Source: Halorientalis sp. LT38
GTDB taxonomy: Archaea; Halobacteriota; Halobacteria; Halobacteriales; Haloarculaceae
Length of the DNA: 64,000 nucleotides
Reading direction: 5' to 3'
NCBI RefSeq assembly: GCF_037031225.1
Contig: NZ_JAYEZN010000001.1
Span: 310,001-374,000 of the forward strand
Shown: positions 9,468 to 18,496 of the stretch, piece after piece
How positions within the stretch are numbered: the first letter of the stretch is position 1
Layout of the letters: every line of letters begins with the position of its first letter
The notes under the pieces: model-generated
Database searches by the model: none
What the model was told of the DNA's origin: nothing
What the model saw: the letters and a program-made list of their open reading frames with translations, nothing else
Position numbers and translations under genes: made by a program

Positions 9468-10124
9468 TCAGGGGTCGAGGACGGCCCCGACGAGTCGGGC
9501 CTCGGTCCGGCGCAGGAGGTCGTTCGCGGTGCTTGGAACACAGCCCAGTTCGGTCGCGATCTCCTCGTAACTGGTCCGGCGCGGTGTCTCGTAGAAGCCG
9601 AGTTCGTAGGCGGTCCGGAGCGCCTCACGCTGGCGGTCGGTCAACTGCGCCAGCGGGCCCACGTGGGCCGGTTCGTACTCGCGGAGCCGGTCGATAGTGA
9701 GGTCGAAGTGCTCGCTGGCGCGGGCGTGGGCCCGCTGGATGTCCTCCATCCGCCCGGCGACGGTGATGTCGACCCCCTCGTCGGTCCACTCGAAGGGGCC
9801 GTCGATCACCAGTGTGAACTCGTCTGCGATGTCGAGGAGTTCGCCCATGAGGTCGCTCCGCTCGGCGAGGATGAACGCATAGAGCCAGGGCCCGTCCGTC
9901 TCGACGATCTCGTACTCCCGCACGGTCTCGTCGCTGTCCAGTGCGTCCCTGACCGTCGCCGGTTCGTCGGCGCCCAATCGGTAGAGGACCGACAGGCCGC
10001 CGTCGTCCATCCACTCGATGTTCAGGACCGCGTCCCGGGTGACGCCGGGCGTCTCCGCGAGCGTGTCATCGACGCCCGGAAAGGCTCCCCCCGGCGGTTC
10101 GAGTCTGATATCGGTCGCTTTCAT
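9468..10124 (-). CDS. HTH_10 (Bat-type) transcriptional regulator
   Basis: 218 aa. The C-terminal 55 residues contain the HTH_10 motif LTDRQREALRTAYELGFYETPRRTSYEEIATELGCVPSTANDLLRRTEARL in consecutive pieces, as in the bacterio-opsin activator Bat family. The N-terminal ~140 residues form the Bat-like sensory region without an obvious PAS or GAF signature. It presumably regulates transcription, perhaps of the divergent F420-type oxidoreductase, with which it shares a 184-nt intergenic region; that pairing is inference. Confidence 0.9.
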   Translation of the reverse strand: MKATDIRLEPPGGAFPGVDDTLAETPGVTRDAVLNIEWMDDGGLSVLYRLGADEPATVRDALDSDETVREYEIVETDGPWLYAFILAERSDLMGELLDIADEFTLVIDGPFEWTDEGVDITVAGRMEDIQRAHARASEHFDLTIDRLREYEPAHVGPLAQLTDRQREALRTAYELGFYETPRRTSYEEIATELGCVPSTANDLLRRTEARLVGAVLDP

Positions 10125-10308
10125 GCGTGCTCCCCTCCGCGCGATCGGGTCCGTCGGCTGTGACGCCCCGCGGGACCCCCGTCCCGTTCCGCGACGGATA
10201 TGGCCGAAATAAATCGGCAGCACTGGCAAAACCCTTCCGGTGTTTCGCGGCGGCGTCGCGTCGCCGCGGGAGGGAGGTTTTTGTGCCGGGCCGGCGTCGA
10301 ACGTGACC

Positions 10309-11289
10309 ATGCGACCGGGCTTGCTCCTGCCGCCGGCCGACGTGATGGACCCGACAGGCGTTGCGACCACGGCCGAAGAACTCGGCTACGGCTCCGTCTG
10401 GATGCCGGAACTGTGGGGCAGCGACGCCTTCGTCCAGCTTGCCGCCGTGGCCGAAGCCACCGACGAGGTACGTCTCGGCACCGCGATCGCGAACGTGTTC
10501 TCCCGCTCGCCGGCGGTCCTGGCCATGGCCGCCGCGACCGTCGACCGCTACGCCGACGGCCGGATGGTCCTCGGGACCGGCGTCAGCACCGAGAAAGCCG
10601 TCGAGGACCTCCACGGCGTCGACTACGAGAACCCCGTCCGGCGCGCCCACGAGAGCATCGCCGTGGCGAAACGGTATCTCTCGGCGGACGACGAGCGCGT
10701 TTCCTACGAGGGCGAGTTGATCCAGGTGCAGGATTTCGAGCCGCTGGGTCGAGAGGTGCCGATCTACCACGCGGCGCTCGGGCCGGCCAACAGGCGCGTC
10801 GTCGCGCGGCTGGCAGACGGGTGGATCCCGCACAACGTCCCCTTCCCCGATCTGCCGGACGCGTTCGCCGACATCGAGGAGACGGCCGCCGAGGCGGGTC
10901 GCGACGCCGAGGAGATCACGGTCGCTCCCTACGTGCCGTCGGCCGTCAGCGACGAGGATCCCGAGGCCGCCCGAGACGCGATCCGTGGACACGTCGCTTA
11001 CTACGTCGGGAACGCCGAGGGATACCGAAACGCCGTCGCGAAGCGATTCCCGGAGGGGGCCGAGACAGTCACGACGCAGTGGCGCGAGGGCGACCGGAGC
11101 GGCGCCGCCGACGCGGTCACCGACGAGATGGTCGACGCGCTCGGGGTCGCCGGGACGAGCGAGCAGGCTCGTGCGCGCCTGGACGAGTTGCTGGAGGGGG
11201 TCGTCGACCTGCCGATGATCACCGTGCCGCGGCAGGCGGCCGGCGAGATGGCGATGGAGACGATTCAGGCGCTCGCGCCGGACGCCTGA
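10309..11289 (+). CDS. LLM-class F420-dependent oxidoreductase
   Basis: 326 aa, luciferase-like TIM barrel. The N-terminus MRPGLLLPPAD followed by AEELGYGSVWMPE, LGTAIANVFSRSP and ADGRMVLGTGVS is characteristic of methylene-H4MPT-reductase-like enzymes that use coenzyme F420. Substrate unknown. Start at ATG 10309 fits the domain; upstream sequence in the same frame looks noncoding. It is divergent from an HTH_10 regulator. Confidence 0.88.
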   Translation: MRPGLLLPPADVMDPTGVATTAEELGYGSVWMPELWGSDAFVQLAAVAEATDEVRLGTAIANVFSRSPAVLAMAAATVDRYADGRMVLGTGVSTEKAVEDLHGVDYENPVRRAHESIAVAKRYLSADDERVSYEGELIQVQDFEPLGREVPIYHAALGPANRRVVARLADGWIPHNVPFPDLPDAFADIEETAAEAGRDAEEITVAPYVPSAVSDEDPEAARDAIRGHVAYYVGNAEGYRNAVAKRFPEGAETVTTQWREGDRSGAADAVTDEMVDALGVAGTSEQARARLDELLEGVVDLPMITVPRQAAGEMAMETIQALAPDA

Positions 11290-11340
11290 ACGACGTCGGC
11301 GCCGAGAGCCGGGCGGCCAGGCTGGCGACGACGCACTCGC

Positions 11341-11808
11341 TCACGAGCGATCCGACCCCTCCGGCGGCAGGCGCACGACTTCCAGCCAGAACGCCTCGAA
11401 CCGCTTGATCGTCTCGATGAACTCCGCGGGATCCACCGGCTTGGTCAGGAACGCGTTCGCCTGCAGGTCGTAGGACCGGACGATGTCCTCCTCCGATTTC
11501 GAACTGGTCAGCACGATCACGGGGATCAAGGAGAGATCGGTGTCGCCCGCCCCGATGTCCGCGAGTACCTCGTCGCCGTCCTTCCGCGGCAGGTTGAGGT
11601 CGAGGAGGACGACGTCCGGCCGCGGCGCGTCGGCGTACTCGCCGCGCTGGTGGAGGAAGTCGAGCGCTGCGACGCCGTCGGTCACCACGTGGAGCGTGTT
11701 GGCGATGCGACTCTCCTCGAAGGCCACCTGGGTGAGCCGAATGTCGCCGGGGTTGTCCTCGACGAGCAGGATGTCGGCCGGTTCGGCCGACCGGATCCGG
11801 TCACGCAT
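11341..11808 (-). CDS. Single-domain response regulator, Rcp1 type
   Basis: 155 aa receiver domain. The acidic pocket is VEDNPGD, the phospho-acceptor Asp is in DVVLLDLNLPRKDG, and the conserved Thr/Ser and Lys are in VLTSSKSEED and FLTKPVDPAEF. The tail FEAFWLEVVRLPP is typical of Rcp1-like regulators of phytochrome-type kinases. No output domain, so it acts through protein contacts or phosphotransfer. Its start overlaps the end of the upstream PAS kinase gene by 8 nt, so the two are co-transcribed and are likely cognate partners. Confidence 0.93.
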   Translation of the reverse strand: MRDRIRSAEPADILLVEDNPGDIRLTQVAFEESRIANTLHVVTDGVAALDFLHQRGEYADAPRPDVVLLDLNLPRKDGDEVLADIGAGDTDLSLIPVIVLTSSKSEEDIVRSYDLQANAFLTKPVDPAEFIETIKRFEAFWLEVVRLPPEGSDRS

Positions 11809-13708
11809 CGCCCTCACCCACTGCCGGGAGGGTAACGGTAAAGGTCGCCCCCTCGCCCGGAGCCGAGTCGACCTCGATGTCGCCGCCGTGGCGTTCGACG
11901 ATCCGCTCGCACAGCGACAGCCCGATTCCGGACCCCTCTGCGCTCGCGCCCTCGAGGCTCTGGAACACCTCGAAGATGCGGTCGGCATCGTCCGGATCGA
12001 TGCCGACTCCCTCGTCGCTGACGGCGATCCGCCACCGGTCACCGGCCCGCTTCGCGGCGACGTGGACCCGTGGCGACTCGTCGCCGCTGTACTCGATTGC
12101 GTTGTCGAGCAGGTTCTGGAACAGCTGGCCGAGCTGTTCGGCGTCGCCCACGACCCAGGGGAGGTCCTCGGCCGTGATCTCGGCGTCGTGCTCGTCGATC
12201 TTTACCTGCAGGTTGTCCCGCACGTCCGCGAAGACGTCGTTCAGCGCGACGGGTTCGAGCGGGTCGCCGCGGGAGTCGACCCGCGAGTACTGGAGGAGGC
12301 CGTCGATCATGTTGCGCATCCGATCGGCACCGTCGACGGCGAACGCGAGGAACTCCCGGCCCTCCTCGTCGAGCGCGTCGCCGTAGCGACTCTCGACGAG
12401 CTGGAGGTAGCTCGACACCATCCGTAACGGCTCCTGCAGGTCGTGCGAGGCGGCGTAGGCGAACTGCTCCAGCCGTTCGTTCGACGCCTCCAGTTTCCGC
12501 TCGTACTCCCGACGGTCGGTGACGTCGCGGAAGTACACCGAGATGCCGGTCTCGGAGGGGTAGAGGTTCGCCTCCGCCCAGAAGTCGAGCGCCTCGTGGT
12601 AGAACTCGAGGTTGACCGGCTCCTGGTCGTTCATCGCGGTCTCGAAGGCCCGCCGGACCTCGTCGTCGTCGGAGACGTTCGGGAAGACTTCCCAGAGCGT
12701 CTCGCCGAGGAGTTCCTCCTCGGGATGCTGGAGGAGTTCCTGGGCGCGTTCGTTGACGTGCGTGAACTCGAACGCCTCGTCGACGGCGTAGAACGCGTCG
12801 GAGATCCGGCCGAGGATGCGCCGGAGTTCGCTCTCCAGTTCCTGCTCGTGGCGGTACCGGTCGGTCATGTCCCGGGTGACCTTGAGGTAGCCACGGTGGG
12901 TCCCGTCGTCACCCCACACCGACGTGATCGTCACGGTAGCCCAGAACCGGCTCCCGTCCTTCCGGACGCGCCAGCCCTCGTCTTCGGCGGATCCGGTCTC
13001 CGTCGCCGCGGCGAGGTTTCGGGCCGGAACGCCCGCCTCCCGGTCGGCTTCCGTATAGAAGGTCGAGAAGTGCTCGCCGAGAATCTCGTCGGCCTCGTAG
13101 CCCTTGATCGCCTTCGCGCCCCGGTTCCAGCTCGTGACGTGGCCGTCGGGGTCGAGCCGGAAGATGGCGTACTCCTCGACGGCGTCGACGAGCGACTGGA
13201 ACCGTTCCTCGGTCTCCCGGAGGGCATCCGCGGTGCGTTCGGTGGCACTGACTTCCGAGTGGCGTTCAATCCGTCCGCCGGGCGATGCCCGTTCCGTCTG
13301 CGCGGTCAGGGCCCTGGCGACGCCGCAACTCCCCCTGAACTCACCGTCCTCGATCAGGAGCGTGCTCCGTACCTCGAACGGGATCGTGTCACCGTCTGCG
13401 GTCCGGACGTCGACCTCGTCGGTCGACGTGGGCTGGTCCGCGCGGAGGCGGTCCGCGACCGATCGCTCGACGCGGGCCAGGGCCTCGTCGGTGAGCAGGC
13501 GTCCGACGTGCTCGCCGAGCAGTTCCTCGCGCGAGTAGCCCGTCGTCGCCGTGATCGCCTCGTTTACCGCGACGAAGCGGCCGTCGGCGTCGAGCTGATA
13601 GATGCCGTCGTCGACCGCATTGATGAGGGTCCGGTAGCGAGCGCGCGCGTCCGCGTCGTCGGCCTCGTCCCAGAAGGTCCCCGCAGTCGCGCCTGACCGT
13701 GAACTCAT
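11801..13708 (-). CDS. PAS-domain sensor histidine kinase
   Basis: 635 aa, soluble. Three PAS domains follow one another (roughly residues 25-140, 170-295, 300-400), then HisKA with the H-box FAYAASHDLQEPLRMVSSYLQL in two parts, and HATPase_c with DNAIEYSG, DEGVGIDPDDADRIFEVF and GSGIGLSLCERIVERHGG. All three PAS units lack visible heme or FMN cysteines, so the signal is unknown. Start at MSSRSGATAG. It is cotranscribed with the receiver gene that overlaps its 3' end. Confidence 0.93.
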   Translation of the reverse strand: MSSRSGATAGTFWDEADDADARARYRTLINAVDDGIYQLDADGRFVAVNEAITATTGYSREELLGEHVGRLLTDEALARVERSVADRLRADQPTSTDEVDVRTADGDTIPFEVRSTLLIEDGEFRGSCGVARALTAQTERASPGGRIERHSEVSATERTADALRETEERFQSLVDAVEEYAIFRLDPDGHVTSWNRGAKAIKGYEADEILGEHFSTFYTEADREAGVPARNLAAATETGSAEDEGWRVRKDGSRFWATVTITSVWGDDGTHRGYLKVTRDMTDRYRHEQELESELRRILGRISDAFYAVDEAFEFTHVNERAQELLQHPEEELLGETLWEVFPNVSDDDEVRRAFETAMNDQEPVNLEFYHEALDFWAEANLYPSETGISVYFRDVTDRREYERKLEASNERLEQFAYAASHDLQEPLRMVSSYLQLVESRYGDALDEEGREFLAFAVDGADRMRNMIDGLLQYSRVDSRGDPLEPVALNDVFADVRDNLQVKIDEHDAEITAEDLPWVVGDAEQLGQLFQNLLDNAIEYSGDESPRVHVAAKRAGDRWRIAVSDEGVGIDPDDADRIFEVFQSLEGASAEGSGIGLSLCERIVERHGGDIEVDSAPGEGATFTVTLPAVGEGDA

Positions 13709-13949
13709 GCCCGTACAGAACCCCCGGAACTGGATAAGCACTCGGACGTCCTGAGATCGTATTGCAGACTTTCTCGTCCGTTGTGTGCGCTTCGTTTGCC
13801 AACTGGAAACAAGCGGTCAGGCACCGCGACGAACACCGTCCGTGCGCGTCGACGGGCGGAGCGATCCTAGTGGGACGGGAACCGCGCGCCGCTCAGTACG
13901 TGAACAGGTCGACGCCGCCGGTGACACCCCACCTTTTTCTCCTTGGGTG

Positions 13950-13975
13950 CGACGCGGTGCGCCGCACCCGCGTCG
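13950..13975. repeat. Strong inverted repeat (hairpin)
   Basis: CGACGC-GGTGC pairs with GCACC-(C)-GCGTCG around a GCC loop: 11 base pairs with one bulged C. It lies between the two 33-nt repeats and is flanked by A/T-rich runs on both sides. Confidence 0.7.
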
Positions 13976-13988
13976 AAAAAGCTGGACC

Positions 13989-14017
13989 AAAAACGCCCCG
14001 CTCGCTTCGCTCGCGGG
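13989..14017 (-). terminator. Candidate terminator downstream of the SDR gene
   Basis: On the minus strand a GC-rich short stem (CCCGC/GCGGG with an 11-nt loop) is followed by TTTTT at 13993-13989, and a second T-run lies 14 nt on. Archaeal termination relies mainly on T-runs, so this is plausible for the SDR transcript. Confidence 0.45.
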
Positions 14018-14030
14018 CCGTACACAGGGA

Positions 14031-14807
14031 TCAGTACGTGAACAGGTCGACGCCGCCGGTGACGCCCATGACCTGCCCGGTGATGTACTCTGCCTGCTCG
14101 GAGGAGAGGTAGGCGACGAGGTTGGAGACGTCCTCCTCGCTGCCGAGCTTGTCCATCGGGGTCGCGCGGGCGATGTCGGCCCAGTGCTCGTTGATGTTCT
14201 CGAGCTGGTCGTGGGGCAACTCCGCCAGGTCGCCGACGACGATGGTCGGCGCGAGGATGTTCGAGGTGACGCCCTTGGGCGCGCCTTCGAGGGCAAGCGT
14301 CTTCCCGAAGCCGATGAGGCCGGCCTTGGTCGTCGAGTAGGAGATCTGGCCGTACCCGCCCTCCCACCCGGCGAGGGAAGACATCGTGATGATGCGGCCC
14401 CAGCCGCGGTCGCACATGTTGGGGAAGATCTCCTTTGTGATGTTGTACGTGCCCGTCAGGTTCACGGAGAGGTCGCGGTCCCAGATGCTCGGGTCGAGGT
14501 CGCCGACCGTGCCCACGGCGTCCACGAGACCGGCGTTGTTCACGAGTACGTCGACGCCGCCGGTCGAGTCCTGGAGGTCCTCGACGACCCCAGCGACCTC
14601 CTCGCGGTCGGTCAGGTCACATTCGAGGGCGATGGCGTCGCCGCCGTCCTCCTCGATCTGGTCGGCGACTTCCTTGGCGCCGTCCTGGTCCACGTCGAGG
14701 ACGACGACTTCCGCGCCTTCCTCGGCCAGTGTGAGACAGTCCTCGGTTCCGATGCGGCCCGCACCCCCCGTAACGAGGGCCGTCTTGTCGTCAAGTCCGA
14801 AGTCCAT
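14031..14807 (-). CDS. SDR-family oxidoreductase (FabG/PhaB-like)
   Basis: 258 aa Rossmann-fold short-chain dehydrogenase. The cofactor motif is TGGAGRIG, the NNAG motif is present in VNNAGLVDAVG, and the catalytic Ser (MSSLAG) and YSTTK (Tyr-x-x-x-Lys) are in place. LDVDQDG after strand 2 places Asp at the NAD-selecting position, so NAD(H) is more likely than NADP(H). Probable 3-hydroxyacyl or related alcohol dehydrogenase; a PhaB role is possible but not proven. Its last 33 nt are duplicated downstream. Confidence 0.88.
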   Translation of the reverse strand: MDFGLDDKTALVTGGAGRIGTEDCLTLAEEGAEVVVLDVDQDGAKEVADQIEEDGGDAIALECDLTDREEVAGVVEDLQDSTGGVDVLVNNAGLVDAVGTVGDLDPSIWDRDLSVNLTGTYNITKEIFPNMCDRGWGRIITMSSLAGWEGGYGQISYSTTKAGLIGFGKTLALEGAPKGVTSNILAPTIVVGDLAELPHDQLENINEHWADIARATPMDKLGSEEDVSNLVAYLSSEQAEYITGQVMGVTGGVDLFTY

Positions 14808-14958
14808 TGCAACGTGGTGTTTCCTACCCTCTTTGTTAACAGTTTGTCCTCAGAAGGGAGGGGGGTTTATGAGGCCGACCCCGAACGCCGTCGAATTAGG
14901 GCGGTAGCGGGCCGTTCCGCTCGCCGGTCGACCCGTGATGATCGGTACCCCTCGCCGA

Positions 14959-15714
14959 TCAGTTCCCGTCCCCGGTCGCGTCGTCGGCCGAACGCACGCC
15001 GACAACGTCGAGCAACTCGCGGTGATCCGCGACGGCGAAGTCGATGGCCTCGTCGCCGTCGACCCGGTAGCCCTCACGACCGATTTCCTCGGCGCGCTCG
15101 AAGGCGGTGCCGTTGTAGGCAACTGTGCGGATGCCCATCTCGGACGCGCCCTGCATGTCGTGGTCGTAGCGGTCGCCCACGTGTATCGCACCGGCGGGAT
15201 CCACGCCGGCGCGGTCGAGGGCGTCCTCGAACATCCGGCGGTCGGGTTTCTTGTAGCCGACGGCCTCGGACGTGGTCACGCCGTCGAAGGAATCGTCCAG
15301 GCCGAACAGGTCGAGCATCCGGTGGGCCTCGTCCGTGTCGATGTCGGAGACGATCCCCAGGTACAGCCCTGCCTCGTCGAGCACCTGGATCGTTTCGACG
15401 ACGTTCGGTTCCGGTTCCATCGCGGCCTTCGTCGCCTGCAGGAAGCCGGGTTCCCAGTCCTCGCGGGTCACGTCCCCGTCGACGATGGCGTCGAAGGCCT
15501 TCTGGTACCCCTCGGCGGCGGACATGTACTCCGTCCCCTCGGCCGATTTGAAGTGCTCGCCGAGCGTCTCGCGCCAGGTCTCCAGGGCGGGTCCCGGCTC
15601 CAGGTCGTACTCGGCGGCGAACGCCTCGAGATAGTCGACGTAGCCCTGCCGGATCGAGGGGAGCGAAACGATCACGCCGCCGATGTCGAAGAAGACGGCG
15701 TCGTACTCGGTCAT
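14959..15714 (-). CDS. HAD-superfamily hydrolase
   Basis: 251 aa. Motif I is FFDIGGVIV with nucleophile Asp9; the usual second Asp is Gly, as seen in several HAD-IA subfamily members. Motif II is GIVSDIDTDE, motif III Lys is in VGYKKPDRRMFEDAL, and motif IV is HVGDRYDHDMQGASEMG. Likely a phosphatase or dehalogenase-like hydrolase; substrate unknown. Its ATG overlaps the stop of the upstream metallo-hydrolase gene by 4 nt, so the two form an operon. Confidence 0.88.
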   Translation of the reverse strand: MTEYDAVFFDIGGVIVSLPSIRQGYVDYLEAFAAEYDLEPGPALETWRETLGEHFKSAEGTEYMSAAEGYQKAFDAIVDGDVTREDWEPGFLQATKAAMEPEPNVVETIQVLDEAGLYLGIVSDIDTDEAHRMLDLFGLDDSFDGVTTSEAVGYKKPDRRMFEDALDRAGVDPAGAIHVGDRYDHDMQGASEMGIRTVAYNGTAFERAEEIGREGYRVDGDEAIDFAVADHRELLDVVGVRSADDATGDGN

Positions 15715-16700
15715 GCCGTCTCGTAGCGGCGGACGCCGTGCTCGTCGGTCTCGCCGGTCACGACGCCCTCGGCCTCGAGGTGGGCGAGCGCGCTCGCCGT
15801 CTCGATGACGAGGTACTCCATGTTCCGGTCGCCCGAGCGCTGGTAGGCGATGTCGACGGCCGTCTCGCCGCTCCCGTTCTCGAGGGCCTCCGCCGTCCGT
15901 TCGAGCAGGTGGTCGAGCCCCTCGCGGTCGCGCTCGACGACCTCGTCGAACTCGGCGTGGGGCTGATCGTGCCCGGTGAACACTCTGTCGACGTCACGCT
16001 CTCCCAACCGATCGAGGGCGGTGTAGAACCCGCTGATGGCGTCCTCGTACCCGTGGTCGAAGCCCTTGTGCATCGCGACCGGGCGGAACGTGCCGAGCGC
16101 CATGTCGCCGGAGAAGAGGACGCGGTCCCCATCGAGTTCGGTCCGGTAGCAGAGGTGGTCGGCCTGGTGGCCGGGCGTGTGGATCGTCTCGGCGGTGAGC
16201 GGGCCGATCTCGACCGTCTCGCCGGCCGGGAGCCAGTGATCGACGGCGTCGCTCGGGAGCAGCCCCCGGTCGCGTTCGAGCGACTCGACTGACATCTCGA
16301 CGGCCTTGTCGAGGAAACCGCCCTGGACGCCGGCGAGGCGGGCGTTCTCGCGGACGGCGGCCTCCAGTTCGTCGACGTCGCGCTCGAACCGCTCCTCGAC
16401 GCCGGCCGGGGCGTAGACCTCCGGGTCGGCGGCGTCGAGGACGGCCGGCACCTGGCCGACGTGGTCGGTGTGCGGGTGGGTGAGAACCAGGTGCTCGACG
16501 TCCGCCAGTTCGTAGCCGTGCTCGGACAGGTCCGCGATCAGTTCCTCACGACGGTCGTCCCCGGCCATGCCGGTGTCGAAGAGGACGGGTTCGTCGCAGT
16601 CCACGAGATACCCCGCCACGTTCCCCGGTGGCCAGTCCACGGTCGTCTCCAGTCGGTGAACCGAGTGGGACTCCTGCATCTGCTCTCCTCGCTCGTTCAT
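15711..16700 (-). CDS. MBL-fold metallo-hydrolase
   Basis: 329 aa. The metal-binding motif THPHTDH lies near residue 75, followed by HTPGHQADH and FSGDMALG, matching the HxHxDH...H...D pattern of metallo-beta-lactamase-fold hydrolases with two metals. The C-terminal ~80 aa form a helical/winged extension (SALAHLEAEGVV), as in LACTB2-like enzymes. Overlaps the HAD gene; operon with it. A TATA-like box 26-33 nt upstream supports this start. Confidence 0.9.
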   Translation of the reverse strand: MNERGEQMQESHSVHRLETTVDWPPGNVAGYLVDCDEPVLFDTGMAGDDRREELIADLSEHGYELADVEHLVLTHPHTDHVGQVPAVLDAADPEVYAPAGVEERFERDVDELEAAVRENARLAGVQGGFLDKAVEMSVESLERDRGLLPSDAVDHWLPAGETVEIGPLTAETIHTPGHQADHLCYRTELDGDRVLFSGDMALGTFRPVAMHKGFDHGYEDAISGFYTALDRLGERDVDRVFTGHDQPHAEFDEVVERDREGLDHLLERTAEALENGSGETAVDIAYQRSGDRNMEYLVIETASALAHLEAEGVVTGETDEHGVRRYETA

Positions 16701-16725
16701 TTCCGAGTACGAGAGCCTTCCGACG

Positions 16726-16733
16726 CTTAAACC
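16726..16733 (-). promoter_or_regulatory. TATA-like box of the MBL/HAD operon
   Basis: The minus strand reads GGTTTAAG, 26-33 nt upstream of the ATG at 16700. This spacing fits a leaderless transcript and supports the chosen start. Confidence 0.55.
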
Positions 16734-16861
16734 TTACCCTGAAAGACAACGATGGTAGTATTCGCACGCCCCACAGTTAACAGAGCCGTTTATTTGAGGC
16801 CATTTATTTTACAATCTCAGTGGGAAGGGGTTGCGGTGGGCACCGCGACCGCGCGTATCGG

Positions 16862-18439
16862 TCACTCGTCGGGCCCGAGTTTGTACTTTTGGATCTTGCC
16901 GCTGGTCGTCCGCGGGAGGTCGTCGACGAAGGTCACCTCTCGCGGGTGTTTGTACTCGGCGAGTTCCGTGAGGGCGAACGCCTGGATCTCGTCTTCGGTC
17001 ACGTCGATGCCGGGTTCGACGTCGCGATGCGGGACGACGTAGGCGACCGGGACCTCGTTGCGCCGGTCGTCGTCGACGCCGACGACGGCGGCTTCGGACA
17101 CGGCGTCGTGTTCGCCCAGTAGTTCCTCGACCTCGCTGGGGTAGACGTTGTACCCCGCCGTGACGACGATGTCCGTCTTCCGGTCGACGATCTCGTAGTA
17201 GTTGTCCCGGTCGCGCCGGGCCACGTCGCCGGTCCGGAAGTAGCCGCGCTCGGTGAAGGACTCGGCCGTCGCCTCGGGCATGTCGTGATATCCCGTCATC
17301 ACCTGGGGCCCGCGGACCAGCAGTTCTCCCTCCTCGCCGGGGGGCACTTCCTCGCCGGACTCGTCGACGATCTTCGAGTCGGTCATCTGCAAGGGCTGAC
17401 CGACGGTCCCCTCGCGGTGGCCGAAGGCGGTCTCGACCTCGGTGTGGGTCGCCCCGGCGGTCTCCGTCAATCCGTACCCCTCGGTGATCTTGACGCCGGC
17501 GGTCTCCTCGAACTCGCGCTGGACCGCGACGGACATCTTCGCCCCGCCCTCGGCGGCGACCTCAAGACTGGACAGGTCGTACTCGCCGAAGGCGTCGTCC
17601 TCGACCACGTCCACGTACATCGTCGTGACGCCGACGAACTGCGTGATCCCGAACTCCTCGATGGTCGCCATCGCGTCGGTCGGGTCCCACCGCATCGCGC
17701 TCCGGAGGTGGAGCGACCCGCCGAACAGCAGGGGTTGCCACCCGCAGTGAACGAAGCCCGTGATGTGGTACATCGGCAACCAGATCAGGCTCTTCAGTTC
17801 GGCCGGCGTCACCGGCGCTTTCTCGTCGTCCTCGCGGAGCATGTCGAGCCCCTGCGCCCGCAGGTTCCGGTGGGTCAGGAGCACCCCTTTCGGCCGACCG
17901 GTCGTCCCGCTCGTGTACGGCTGCAGCGCCACGTCCTCCGCGTCGCGTTCGACGTGGGTCGGCTCGCCGGCCACGTCGTCGACGTGGTGGTCTTCCTCGG
18001 GGACCTGCTCGCGGTCACCGGCGGTTATCACCACGGGGTCCAGATCGGTCTCCGCGAGCGCGTCGTCGACGGTGCTGCGGAGCCACCAGTGGGTGATGAT
18101 GGCCTCGGCGTCGGTGTCCTCCAGTTGATAGACCATCTCGCGGGGCTTGTACTGGGGGTTCATGAAGGAGACCGGCGTCCCGGCCTTCAGCCCGCCCAGC
18201 GCGGCGATCACGTAGGCCGGGCAGTTCGGCAGGTAGAGGACGATGCGGTCGTCGGGCGCGAGCCCGAAGTCGTGCAGTCCGCCCGCGAATCGCGCTGCCC
18301 GATCGTTCAGCTCCGCGTGTGTCAGTTCCTCGCCGTCGGCCTCGATCGCGAGGTGCTCGCCGTTCACCGCCGCCGTCCGGTCGTGCAGTCCCGCGGCGTT
18401 CCCGGTGAGGGGCTCGGCCCCGAGATCGTCGAAGTCCAT
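16862..18439 (-). CDS. Acyl-CoA synthetase (AMP-forming)
   Basis: 525 aa ANL enzyme. P-loop YTSGTTGRPKGV near residue 180, A5 EGYGLTETAGATH, A7 YFRTGDVARRD, A8 IVDRKTDIVVTAGYNVYPSEVEE, and the catalytic Lys in TTSGKIQKYKL. The layout matches medium/long-chain or aryl acyl-CoA synthetases of the FadD3/4CL kind and differs from the ligase at 0.5-2.5 kb. Start at MDFDDLG; an ATG five codons upstream is also possible. It lies downstream of, and in the same direction as, the ABC operon. Confidence 0.92.
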   Translation of the reverse strand: MDFDDLGAEPLTGNAAGLHDRTAAVNGEHLAIEADGEELTHAELNDRAARFAGGLHDFGLAPDDRIVLYLPNCPAYVIAALGGLKAGTPVSFMNPQYKPREMVYQLEDTDAEAIITHWWLRSTVDDALAETDLDPVVITAGDREQVPEEDHHVDDVAGEPTHVERDAEDVALQPYTSGTTGRPKGVLLTHRNLRAQGLDMLREDDEKAPVTPAELKSLIWLPMYHITGFVHCGWQPLLFGGSLHLRSAMRWDPTDAMATIEEFGITQFVGVTTMYVDVVEDDAFGEYDLSSLEVAAEGGAKMSVAVQREFEETAGVKITEGYGLTETAGATHTEVETAFGHREGTVGQPLQMTDSKIVDESGEEVPPGEEGELLVRGPQVMTGYHDMPEATAESFTERGYFRTGDVARRDRDNYYEIVDRKTDIVVTAGYNVYPSEVEELLGEHDAVSEAAVVGVDDDRRNEVPVAYVVPHRDVEPGIDVTEDEIQAFALTELAEYKHPREVTFVDDLPRTTSGKIQKYKLGPDE

Positions 18440-18496
18440 GCCGGATGCTATCACACTTCCCGTGTAAAACCTGCCGACGGCCCTGCACGGCCTTTT

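Larger units (their letters stand above)
13709..14030. other. Gene-free 322-nt stretch with repeats
   Basis: Between the PAS kinase start and the SDR stop I see no credible gene. It holds an exact copy of the last 33 nt of the SDR gene (13893-13925), a strong hairpin (13950-13975), and a candidate terminator for the SDR gene. Open frames here have the composition of antisense or low-complexity GC-rich DNA. Confidence 0.7.
13893..14063. repeat. 33-nt direct repeat (SDR gene 3' end and its copy)
   Basis: Positions 13893-13925 and 14031-14063 are identical over 33 nt, offset 138 nt. On the minus strand both encode V-T-G-G-V-D-L-F-T-Y-stop, the C-terminus of the SDR protein. After position 33 the copies differ by one base and then share three more. 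Confidence 0.9.

Noticed and set aside
13867-14415. Open frame over the SDR 3' end and the repeats
   Set aside because: It is an out-of-frame reading of the SDR gene joined to GC-rich noncoding DNA.
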